The notes under the pieces: generated by a model
What the model saw: the letters and a program-made list of their open reading frames with translations, nothing else
Database searches by the model: none
What the model was told of the DNA's origin: nothing
Part shown: in pieces, positions 12,701 through 22,380 of the stretch
Numbering within the stretch: position 1 is the first letter of the stretch
Layout of the letters: each line of letters begins with the position of its first letter
Translations under genes and position numbers: made by a program
Assembly (NCBI GenBank): GCA_033439795.1
Contig: JAUTDP010000007.1
Location: forward strand, 3,038,001 to 3,102,000
DNA from: Sordaria brevicollis
Lineage: Eukaryota > Ascomycota > Sordariomycetes > Sordariales > Sordariaceae
Direction: 5' to 3'
DNA: 64,000 nucleotides

Positions 12701-13682
12701 GGCGGCAGAGTGGGTAACGGTCAGGTTTTCGCTCTCTACCTCGACCAATCCTCGACTCTTGTGCCTCGATATCAGGACCATGAGTCGGAAGGGCAGACTG
12801 CTGTGGCACGTCAAGCGTACTGATGAAAAGGGGCATAGACGTTCTCGCATAATGCCCAAGGACGAGTTTGACATACTCCTCCAAGAATCGGATTGGCATG
12901 CCCACGGCGACGGAAGGAAAAGCTTTGGCACCAGTGCCGTTGCTGACCCAAAGATCGGGATTGAGACGCTGCTTTGGGACATCAGCGAGTCGGTAAAATC
13001 GCTGGTCGGTAAACTCCCCCCGCCACCCGTCAACGTTCCTCACCCGGCAGCCGGCGTGCAGGATCTTCACCAAGATCCTCAGAAACCTCCCCAGGATTTA
13101 GGAGCTGCACAAGCTGCGCAGGGAATGCCTCCGCAACGGCCGAAGCAACAGCAAGCTCCACCGCCCCAACCCCAAGCTCAACAACAACCACAACAACCAC
13201 AACAGCCCCGGCCCGTCAACCAACCGCAAGCTCCGCCTCAGCCTCAGGCACCGCCCCCTAATCAGATGCAGCTTCAACAGGCTCAAGTTGCTCAACTCCA
13301 AGCTCAGCGCCAGGCACAAGCCCGCGCCAACAACAACAGGCTCGCCAACCGCGCACATCCTGGCCAGCCACCACAACAGCGGCAACCAGGCCCTCAAGCC
13401 CAAACACAACAGCAGCAACAGCAGCACCAGCGGTACCAGATTCACCAACAGGCTCAAGCTATGCAGCGAATGCAGCAACAGCAACAGCAGCAGGTTGCCC
13501 AACAACACGCCCAACAGCAAGGCCAAGCTCACCCAGGCCAGAGACCTGTCCACAGCCAAGGTGCCCCTCAAGGCATGCAGCCGGGACAGCCGGGACAGCC
13601 GGGTCCAGGGGGTCAGGGGGGTCAGGGGAATGCTGGCGGTGGTATGGGGGGTAAGAATGCTCCTGTGGTAGTTATCGACTAG
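9719..13682 (+). CDS. med14: Mediator of RNA polymerase II transcription subunit 14 (RGR1 family)
   Basis: Central scaffold subunit of the Mediator complex in the nucleus, joining its head, middle and tail modules. Exons 9719-10402, 10456-11678 and 11738-13682 give 1284 codons (1283 residues). The diagnostic N-terminal MED14 segment is FNDLPDEIQHITADIMPLS, followed by LSQWTHAKLQDEI. The long middle region is well conserved in character and shows no domain breaks. The last 200 or so residues (from about 13080) are a Gln/Pro/Ala-rich, then Gly-rich, low-complexity tail ending GMGGKNAPVVVID. The start used is the first ATG in frame; the first 60 residues are disordered (Asn/Gly/Ser-rich), so a downstream Met cannot be excluded. 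Introns have canonical donors and acceptors. Confidence 0.92.
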
Positions 13683-14818
13683 TGGGAGGCTTACTACTCA
13701 GCGACCAAGCGGGAATATCAGCAAAAGGAAGATCTGGAGCGTTGAAAAGGAGTGATATACATATGTGTTGTTAGTCATTGTGTATTGTTTATCACGCATT
13801 TTTATTGAGCGAGGCCACGAGGGAAAAAATAAAGAGAAACAATTCTCATGAACCAAAGGATGGCTGATCCTCCTCGAGATGTTGCAAATTATGCATTCAG
13901 AAGGGGGGGAAAGGGAGAAAGGAGGGCGGAGGGCTGGTGAAACTAGATGAAGAACACAGAGAGAGGGTGTTGGAGAGAGAGGAACGGCGGACAGAAAGAA
14001 GAAAGTAGACAAAAATTACGATGGGGAGCTGACATAGTTAAGAAGCGGATAACCACCCAGTCATTCATTGACGAAAATAAATCTTAGATAACATCTTATG
14101 ACAAACCAGCCGTTGAGGGTTGCTACCAACCATCTCGTATACGAAAGTGCGTTTAGAAAACAGATCTGACTATCCGTAACACGATCAAAGCTGCAAGCAG
14201 GCCAAAAGGCACCAATGTTGGATGGTTGGTGCTGGCTGAGCTCATACCTTATGGGAGCTGGCGGTGGGACATCGTTAGTTTACAAGTAGTGAACTATTAT
14301 AGGAAAAGCCAACTTGATTAGAACGATAGACGGAGCTTCCGACAAACGTGTGTATACAGAAATTGACTGAGCGAATTCATTTCCATGTGGCGAACTTGAT
14401 GAGCTTTTGCAGTGATTTGCTAAAGATTCGTGTTTGTCTACATACGCATTGCCGTTCTTGTATATATGGGGTTTCTTCCATTAGCGGTTTTACAACTTGT
14501 GTATTATTGCGAATGTTCTTCGGTTTTATGCCATCGCACGTACCTAGAACGATCTATGACCAGTTTTTTATTATCTTGTTTTAGGCGTGTACTCTCTTCT
14601 TTCATGGGTAGGTAAAGGTAGAATGAAGTAGGGTGGTGTGGTGTAGCTTCTTTTCGCTGTGTATCTATCTTGTATCTGTAATGTACACGTTCGGGATATT
14701 CCATCTTATCCTTTTTTTTTACATTTGATTCACAACCGGCTTTTTCCCCGACTCCTTCCCTCATACCAGGCTATATCAGAGACCGATATATCCTTTGTTT
14801 TGTTGCTTCTTAGTGCAT
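13683..14818. other. Convergent intergenic region, no gene
   Basis: Separates the 3' ends of MED14 (+) and HEM14 (-). The sequence is A/G-rich near 13880-14010 and T-rich further on. It probably holds both 3' untranslated regions and poly(A) sites. No convincing open frame. Confidence 0.6.
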
Positions 14819-16933
14819 CTAGGAATACCCGTCAGGCTTATTCCCAAACTTTAACCAGGTCATCTCCTTTTTAGTCTGCTCCCAACTCTCAGACATGGGC
14901 CTGGTAAACCGCTGAAGACCCGTCTTCCCAACTGGCTCTATTAACATGGAGCCCGCAAGTTGGGCTCCAATGTCGCAAGCACCGCGCAACGCGCTGTTGA
15001 TGCCGGGCGTCTGGTACGAGCCGCCCACAACAGACAGATTACCCCTGAAGGCCTTCAACAGCTCGTCGTGCGCGCTAGCCATGCGCTTGCGGTGGCCGAC
15101 CGTGTGTTGGGGGATGCAGTTGTGGCAGAGCTTTGTGGTGGCCACGGCGCCGACGGTGGCCTCCTTGGGGATGTTCAGGTGCCGCTCGATCGCGGCCTTG
15201 GCCATCTCGATGCACTTGTTCTCATGGTACATGTAGGAGGGCTCTACGGTGTCCCAGTAGTGACCGCCCATCATGACGGTGAACTTGGTGCCGGGAACGT
15301 TGTCGCCGCCGTAGTTCCGGCCGCGGTGCTCGCGGTCCGAGTCGAAGAGCACGCCCAAGATGCCCGCCTCGTTATTGGGCGTAGTTGAGGGAATGAGATA
15401 GCCGATACCCTGGTGTGGCGCGTTAAGATTGGGGGTTGGGTACCAGATGTTGACAACTCGGATCGTGACGGCGGTCGAGCGTGCCAGGGTGGGAAGCTTG
15501 TTGAGGGTGAGCCCAGCTAGTGTCTTTGCGTAGATTGTTGACACAACTTTGTCGTATAGGACGTTTTGTTTATTTCTGGTGGATTTGATCTGGCAGGATG
15601 AGTTAGCAAGTGATGCCGCATATCTACAATGAATAATTGCCTGGTCGATGCCGGTGAAGCGGCAGAAACCTTCGTTACAAGGAAACGTACCGCTATCCTT
15701 TCTGACGGGTGAAGAGAGATGGACTGCACAGGATCGTTGGTGTGGAAACTGACACCACCCATCTTCTTCAAGGCCCGTATGAGCGCATCCGTCAGGGTGC
15801 TGAAGCCTTTCTTGAACCAGATATACTCCGAATCCCAGCCTTTCGCCATGTAAGTGCGAACCATATCGTCGCCATTCCTGCCTGCTTGCATCCTCAGGAT
15901 CAACTCTCCATCCTCTTTGGGATACCATACATGACCCTCATCGGGTTTCGGTAAAGTCGACTTGGAGAAAAGGCCGCTCTGCATGCTGAGATTCCATACA
16001 TCGCCGCCCCATACGCCATGCATCAAAGCACCGAGGGTGTTGTTGATCAGCTCGCGATTTCCCGTAGCTCGCCTGAAGAACTCGCCGACCGATAAATCTT
16101 CTCCGTCTTTGAGCGTCTGTTTGCTCCCACCACCGAAAAAGTATTTATAAGCGGCGGAAGGTGCACCCTTAAAAAGGGGCTCGGAACTTATCGTCTGGAT
16201 CGTTTCCAAAATAGAGCGTGCAGTATCGAAGGGTTGTTGCGACGAGACGGTGGGCTGCGGCATGGCGACAAGATGATCGGGATAGTAGATGTAGTTTTTC
16301 AAGGGCTCGTCCTTGCTCCTAACTTGAAGTTCGTTTTCCAGCTCCAGTAAGCTCACCTAGTGGCACACAGAATCAAAGCAGGTTAGCCAAGATAGCCCAT
16401 ACCAGGGAACCACCAAGTACCTACCGGCGCCGGCGTCCAGCAGAGACTGTACGTACTAGCTTCCAAAACACCAGATCATCGAACTTGGCCTTGTCGTTCA
16501 TGGTCTTGAGCATGCGGCCACCACGCTGGAACAGGACCTTACCCTTCTCGCCGGAGGGGGTTGTTACATCGACCTCCTCCGTATCAATCCATCCGCCAAG
16601 CCTATCAGACGCCTCGTAAATGGTGACGCGCGCACCAGGATTGTAAAGCTTGATCCAGTAGGCCGTTGCCAAGCCGGTCAAACCACCGCCTAGGATCGCA
16701 ATATCCTTTGGGAGCTCTATTGTTGGAGACGTTATTGACGCGAAGGATCGGGGCTTTCCAGCGGCGACAAGCACAGGGGAGGTTGAGTTGTGCTTCTTCC
16801 TGGCGGTGACTGCGGAGCCAAGGGCATAAGTGCTTGCAGACCGCGAACTCGATAGCGTTACCGGTTGCGCCCACTTGCTGCTTGCGCATCGTCGCGTGTT
16901 GCGCGCCAGACTGCGCTGGCTGGTACGATACAT
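14819..16933 (-). CDS. hem14: Protoporphyrinogen oxidase, mitochondrial, 3 exons
   Basis: Oxidises protoporphyrinogen IX to protoporphyrin IX, the penultimate step of heme synthesis, at the inner mitochondrial membrane. Exons in transcript order are 16457-16933, 15691-16356 and 14819-15589, which join to 638 codons (637 residues). The FAD-binding GGGLTGLATAYW motif begins near residue 82 and is followed by YEASDRLGGW. The first 70 residues are rich in Arg, Ser and Ala and nearly lack acids, as expected for a mitochondrial targeting sequence. I chose MYRTSQRS as the start; an in-frame ATG at 16979-16981 would add 16 residues including two acids near the N-terminus, which fits a presequence less well. 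The C-terminal part (NSALRGACDIGAQLAGSM) fits the family's second FAD-contact region. Confidence 0.9.
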
Positions 16934-17945
16934 TGTGGAAATACTGCGAGTCCTTCGTGATCTCTGACCTTCGTCGTTCAAGGGCGCACCGTTCTGACCT
17001 TAAGTCGAAGGTGTAGGGGCCGATTCTCGCCGACAAGCGTTCGATGATGTCGCCGGGCCGAAAAGTTGAAATTGGGTTTTTGTTGACGGGAAGAACAAGG
17101 GGCCACCATGCATGTGAAGCACAGCATGCAAGGGACCTTGTACTGCTTTCCGATCTTGGTAGACTGGCCTGCGTGGATGCCTGTCAGCCCAAGTCCTTGG
17201 GATACAATAAGCGGCGAGCCGTGAGGAGATTTCCGCAAAGCAACCGGCAGAACAGAACGAGAAACGAAAGGATGTGGAAGAAATTCTGAGGAAGGTGCGG
17301 GGTGGACGTTACTACATTTCGTGGATCTACAAGAATTGACTTTCACCCTGGCCGCCCCTCCCGGCACGCTAACCCGCTCCGAGTGGCCTGACAGGTCGAG
17401 CCACGGCAGACCAGGGGCAGGCCGGGGTTGAGCCGTTCCGCCGGACTTCCACTTGGTGATGCCACCACCGCCCCGTTACAACTGCCGGCCAAACCGGTCG
17501 TGACCGGGTCACCGCAAGATGGTGCACGCTAATTTAACAAAGAGTCATCGGTATACGAAGTGCTGTAATGAGTAGTCTATGAACTTTTGAAGCTATTCGT
17601 TCAAATTCGACAAATGTTGCTACGCTACGACGACCAAGTCCATTGTTTTTTTTTGCAGTGCCAAAGGTATACTCTCCTCCAATATAAAACACCTTCCCAG
17701 TCAGTATAGTAAACATGTAGCGAAGTCGACGCCTTCCTCGGATTCCAATTGTATGCTAACCCTTTTCCGCCGGAACGCCACATGGACAGCAATCATGAAT
17801 AAATCTAAGCATCCAGTCTTTGGCCCACACAACCCAGTGATATAATACAAAACCAAAACACCCCTCCTGATTACCAACCAAGTCCTTCTGGTCCAATCCC
17901 TTCTTGCACTTTGCTATTATCGATTTTTCCCATTGTTTCGCCCAC
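16934..17945. other. Intergenic: HEM14 upstream and NAB2 3' region
   Basis: About 1 kb between two minus-strand genes; it should contain the HEM14 promoter and the NAB2 3' end. A GC-rich segment lies around 17350-17500. No convincing gene. Confidence 0.55.
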
Positions 17946-19571
17946 TCACACCACAACCTCGGGCATGTTGGAGTCAGCTTGTTGATCCTCGGATCCAGGC
18001 AAAACCACGTCCTCCGGGGCGTTCTCATCCACAAACTTCCTCTCGCTGACGTGCTGTTGTTCGCCTCCTTCGCCGGCTACCCAGACCTTATCATGGAATG
18101 TACCGCGTTGACCCTCCTCATGAGAGAAAGGGCAGAATCGATTGGTGCACGGGTGAAACTTGCAGGGCGTCTTGACGTGGGTGAACTTGCATCCGGGCAC
18201 CTTGCACTCGCCTCCGTTTCGGCACGGGGGCATGCTGGGATGCTTAAATGGGCAGTGAGGGTTGGTGCAGTTGGGGAAGAACTTGCAGTCCATTTCGCTC
18301 TGATGCGCCGCCTTGATCGCCGGCGATGGGTGCCGGCCGACACACTTCCTGTTTTTGCAAGCCGCTCCGAAGCTGCAAACGTCCTTCAAGTCGATTGGGA
18401 TGTTGGGCGGCGCCGCCGGGGACTGGTGGGCAAACTTGCAATCGCGGTTGGTACAGCGAAGGTTGAACTTGCAGATCGTCTCTTCGGGGTTCAAAGGCTC
18501 CCGCTTCGGCTGCATCATATCGACATCCTCCCCAGCCTGCTGCCCTTGTTGAGCAGCGTCGCCCTGACCGGCGTCCGCACCCTGTGGGTGTTGGGGACCG
18601 CCAGGTTGGAAGCCTCCACCACGGCGGAAATTGGGCCGACTAGTGCGCTCATAGAGTGGCCGTCCGTGACCACGACCATGTCCGTGGGGGCCGTGACCAT
18701 TGGGGGCAACACCGCTTTGCTGCATCATCATCTGCATTTGTTGCAACATATGCCTTTGCTGCTCCATGATCGCCATAATATCCGGCTGGCCGAATCCGCC
18801 CATGCCGTTCATGCTGTTCATCGGGTTCATGGGGCCCATACCGCCAGGCCCGGCAGGGCCACCCATGTTCGCCAATCCTTGCGCGATGCTGGCAACACGC
18901 GTGTTCGTCGTACGTGGCTGTCTTCCAACACCCATTCTCGGGCCTGTAGGGGGGCCTCGTCCTATCCTCTCGTTTCCAGACTGGCCGCGAACGCGGTGCA
19001 GAGCGGCGTTGGGGTCGTGAGTCCTGTCCATGGCACGGTTGATCTGGCCCATGATACGCTTTTCCCGTCCACCACGCATACCGTTGCCGCTTCCATTCCG
19101 CATGGCCTTGGGTCCAGTGGGACTTTGCAATGTTAGCACGGTACCAGGTTTGAAGAGGGTTGATAAAGAGATAACATACGCGTTTAGCTCATTCCCAGAG
19201 CCGTCTGTCGTAACATCCATGTTGAAGTCGCCCATTGAGTTATCTTGTGCCGTATCCATCGCGCTCTGCTCATCAGCTGCGGGTTCGGGCGCGGAGCTGT
19301 ACTGTGGAACGAGGGCATTCTGTTGTTCAAACAGCCACTGAGCGAAATGCAATGCCGTTGGGTCGTCAGGTCCTAGACTGAGAAGATCGCCAGAAATCTC
19401 GGCGGCGACTTCGTCCTGTGTCTTCCCGTTGGCCAGCATGAGGACGAGGTACTCGGCCATAGGAGCGGCTTCGGTGGAGTTGCCCGCCCAGCCAACCTCG
19501 ACGATCTTCTCCTGGATGGCATTGTTAAGGGCATCGGCCAGAGGGGTGCCGGTAGTGAGTTCGGTGGCCAT
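17946..19571 (-). CDS. nab2: Nuclear poly(A) RNA-binding CCCH zinc-finger protein (Nab2/ZC3H14 family)
   Basis: Binds polyadenylated RNA and links poly(A)-tail length control to mRNA export. The N-terminal region (LADALNNAIQEKIVEVGW) has the look of the Nab2 PWI-like helical domain. A Gly/Met/Pro-rich central part with RGRG-type repeats follows. At least five C-terminal CCCH fingers are visible: ICKFNLRCTNRDCKFAH, VCSFGAACKNRKCVGRH, DCKFFPNCTNPHCPFKH, PCRNGGECKVPGCKFTH and PCKFHPCTNRFCPFSH. The frame is open from 19571 to 17946 (541 codons), but 19123-19179 looks like a 57-nt intron (GTATGT donor, CTAAC branch site, AAAG acceptor) whose removal gives 522 residues. The start MATELTTGT sits right at the folded domain. 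Confidence 0.88.
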   Translation of the reverse strand: MATELTTGTPLADALNNAIQEKIVEVGWAGNSTEAAPMAEYLVLMLANGKTQDEVAAEISGDLLSLGPDDPTALHFAQWLFEQQNALVPQYSSAPEPAADEQSAMDTAQDNSMGDFNMDVTTDGSGNELNAYVISLSTLFKPGTVLTLQSPTGPKAMRNGSGNGMRGGREKRIMGQINRAMDRTHDPNAALHRVRGQSGNERIGRGPPTGPRMGVGRQPRTTNTRVASIAQGLANMGGPAGPGGMGPMNPMNSMNGMGGFGQPDIMAIMEQQRHMLQQMQMMMQQSGVAPNGHGPHGHGRGHGRPLYERTSRPNFRRGGGFQPGGPQHPQGADAGQGDAAQQGQQAGEDVDMMQPKREPLNPEETICKFNLRCTNRDCKFAHQSPAAPPNIPIDLKDVCSFGAACKNRKCVGRHPSPAIKAAHQSEMDCKFFPNCTNPHCPFKHPSMPPCRNGGECKVPGCKFTHVKTPCKFHPCTNRFCPFSHEEGQRGTFHDKVWVAGEGGEQQHVSERKFVDENAPEDVVLPGSEDQQADSNMPEVVV

Positions 19572-20644
19572 GGCTCGCGATCGATGTAAGTGGCGTATTG
19601 CGACAAAGATGAAGAACGGAGGCGCAAGGTCGAGAATGAAAAGGGTCGCTTGGAAGTTTAACGATCACGACGAAGAGCTGACGACTGCGAAAAACTGACG
19701 GGTTCGTGTCGATATGGCGGCGGCGAAATCGGTCAGCGGAAGGCCGCAGGCGGTGCAGACCTCAGTCTTGCTGTCACAAGAACGCGAAAGTTGGAAAGCG
19801 ACAGTCGGTCGATGCTCGTGCAGCGTCTCTGTACCAGGTCGTCGTAAAAAAATCGTGAGTTTCGCTGGGATACTAACGATACAAACGCTGTTGGGTCGTA
19901 GGATGTAGGGTGGAGGAATCGTGTATGTTGACTTGGAGAGGAAGATTTTAGGATTGGAGCTTCAAGCCTGGTTTCCAAGCCGAGCAGAACTGAACGTGTT
20001 TGAGACTTGCTCTGACAGCTGTGGCTGGTGCAGGATCAATGAGGTGGCGCTGTGGCTCGTTGGTGGCTAGGATAAGCGTATTGGTAATACGTGATTGGTT
20101 CGGTCCATTCACTTCCATTGAAGGATGCGACTGCTTTGTCAAGGTGCAGGAACTGGGCAACTCCAGTCCAGTCCGCTTCGTTCTGTCTCAAGTTGAAGGT
20201 CATTTATAAATCAGCAAGATATCGGTTGACGATGCAGCAGTGGGCGAGTGAAATAATCGCACTTTTCCCCAGGCCGCGGACAATATAACATTTGCACCAG
20301 GGCAACACTTACTCTTGCATTATACATACCACGTACCGGTAACTTGCGCCAAATGCAATCGACATCAAATAATAAATCACCAATATGAATATATATGGAG
20401 GGAAGTACATAAAAGCTTAGGTGCTGGAACAAAAGGGAAACCCTGCGCGTCCTCTACCTCCAGCTGCCGTCACTCGACCGATACCATAAAGCTTCTTGTC
20501 CTGTGTGTTTTACGCTTCATATGCATATAAGTTACTCGTTTCTATAGCGTAATATTCACCAGCGCCATTCTTATAAAGTCATTGATTATTTTCCAACAAT
20601 CTTATAGATTTAACGTTGCCTGCCGGTACATGCATGCCCAACTA
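19572..20644. other. NAB2 upstream region up to the transposon
   Basis: Probably the NAB2 promoter and 5' leader. The transposon's left end lies 1.07 kb upstream of the NAB2 start codon. Base composition becomes AT-richer beyond 20300, but RIP-like saturation only begins inside the element (about 20760). No gene recognised. Confidence 0.55.
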
Positions 20645-20711
20645 TTCCCGAACTCAAACACCTTGACAGTCTTGGCGTGAGGGGGTGTGTGCACACCGCA
20701 CACAACTACAC
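20645..20711 (+). repeat. Left terminal inverted repeat of the transposon
   Basis: 67 bp beginning TTCCCGAACTCAAACACC and ending CACAACTACAC. It matches the reverse complement of 25031-25097 at 65 of 67 positions. It keeps many CA/TG dinucleotides, unlike the interior. A near-palindrome (GGTGTGTGCACACC) sits in the middle and could be part of a transposase-binding site; that role is inference. Confidence 0.93.
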
Positions 20712-20881
20712 TTTTTGGCCATTTGGTCGTTTTTCATCATTTATACAATTAAAATAGGTCGTCTACCATCGAAAACTGGCCACAATTACTATAAAAAATC
20801 GATATATCGATATAGTAATATTACTTTTATTAATTTTTAGTATTTATATTATCTTTTATTCAATTTTCGATTGTAATCGAT

Positions 20882-21940
20882 ATAGTTCGCTACCTAAATA
20901 CCAATTAAAAGGCGTTGATTAACGTAATACTAGCAAATGGCGAATACCTAAATGAGGTCGCTATAGCGGCTAGTATATCTATAAGAATTATTTGGAGGTA
21001 TAAACGAAATTTAATAAATATTAGCAAATATATTATATTAGCCAAAATACTATAGAATATTAGAAAATTTCCAATATAGGCGCTTGAGGTATGTGTGATA
21101 ATGTTACCCGTTTAATAAATATTATATTAATAATATATATAGAAGGTTATGGAGCTTTTTATTATAAAGTCCAATTTATATTTTAATAAAATTTATACTT
21201 TTTTAACCGACGAATACGACGTTTATATTTCGAAGGAGACTATACGAAGGTATTTACGATAAGATAAATAGAAGAAAAAAAGATTTTATATAAAAATAGT
21301 ATAATAATCCTTTATATTAGTTATAAATTAGTTTAATAAAATATCGTTATTTATTATAAAGATATTCGTTTTTTATAACGAATTTAATATAAATCGAAGG
21401 GATAGAATTCGTTATATTAATTAAGCGCTTAAGGGCGTTATTATAATAATTTTTAACCGGTTTAAAAGGGGTAAGCGGTATTATTTCCTCCCCACTATTA
21501 ACGTTAATAATATATTTAATTTATTAATATTCCGGAGTGTAACGGATTTTACTAAGTTTTAGAATTAAATAGTAAAGAGGGTATTACTAAAAATAAATCC
21601 TTTTCCCGGGTATAATAGTATTTTAATAATAAATAACGCTAAATAGTATCCTCGAATCGAATTCTAGTAGGCGTATATTTAAAAGGGTATTCTATTATAG
21701 TATTTGCCACCGTACTCCCCCGAATTTAACCCTATTAAAATATATTTTAATAATTTTAAACGGTAATTCAAACGGGTATATTATAATAAAGGTAATAATA
21801 ATATACCGGACGTAGATTTTATAGATTTTTTAAAAAAGGTAGCGTTCAATATAGGTGCGCATATACCGCAGATCCGTGGCTATTATAAAAACGCGAAGTT
21901 AGTAATAGATAGAATCGATAATAATAAAGATTATAAATAA
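20882..21940 (+). pseudogene. Dead Tc1/mariner-type (DDE) transposase
   Basis: One reading frame of 353 codons runs through without a frameshift but is broken by about 22 in-frame stops. The putative start is ATA at 20882, a G-to-A change from ATG. The N-terminal part reads as a helix-turn-helix (LNEVAIAASISIRIIWRYKR), then DEYDVYISKETIRRYLR. The catalytic core is clear: NPFPGYNSILIINNAK and YLPPYSPEFNPIKIYF. By family alignment the three catalytic residues fall at 166, 251 and 286; the last two have 34 residues between them (DD34E spacing). All three now read N, N and K. Stops sit where Gln or Trp codons are expected, as RIP produces. Length matches a complete Tc1/mariner transposase. It is not functional. 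Confidence 0.88.
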
Positions 21941-22380
21941 ATATATATTACCGAATTGGTAGAATATAGGGAGATAGGTACTATAATTGGGCGGAGGTAG
22001 GAGGGAAAGTAGGAGGGAGGGAGTATATATACGTTTTATTATATTATAATATCGAATATTTAAAAAAGTACTAAAATATTAGAGAGTACTAAAATTAGTA
22101 TTAGAGCTAAAGCTAGTAATTATTTATATAATAATATTAAATTGTTAGAAACCCCCCTCTTTCGCTATAATTCGATTCGAAATATTATTGGTCGTAATTA
22201 TTAACGTTATTAATAATAATATTATTAATTATAGAGGTAAGGGTTTTAGTTACTTTATATTCGAGCGTAATTGTATTAGTATTAATAATACGCGGTAAGT
22301 AACTAAATTAAATATTTAAAGCGCTATATTAGTTAATTATATATTATAATAAGATTAGGGGATATATTATAAAAGTTCGT

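Noticed and set aside
13098..13571. 157-codon Leu-rich antisense frame in MED14
   Set aside because: It is the complement of the Gln-rich tail (CAG/CAA read as CTG/TTG).
17904..19136. 410-codon plus-strand frame over NAB2
   Set aside because: It is antisense to the zinc-finger coding sequence, with repetitive His/Leu-rich content from the complement of Cys/Gly codons.
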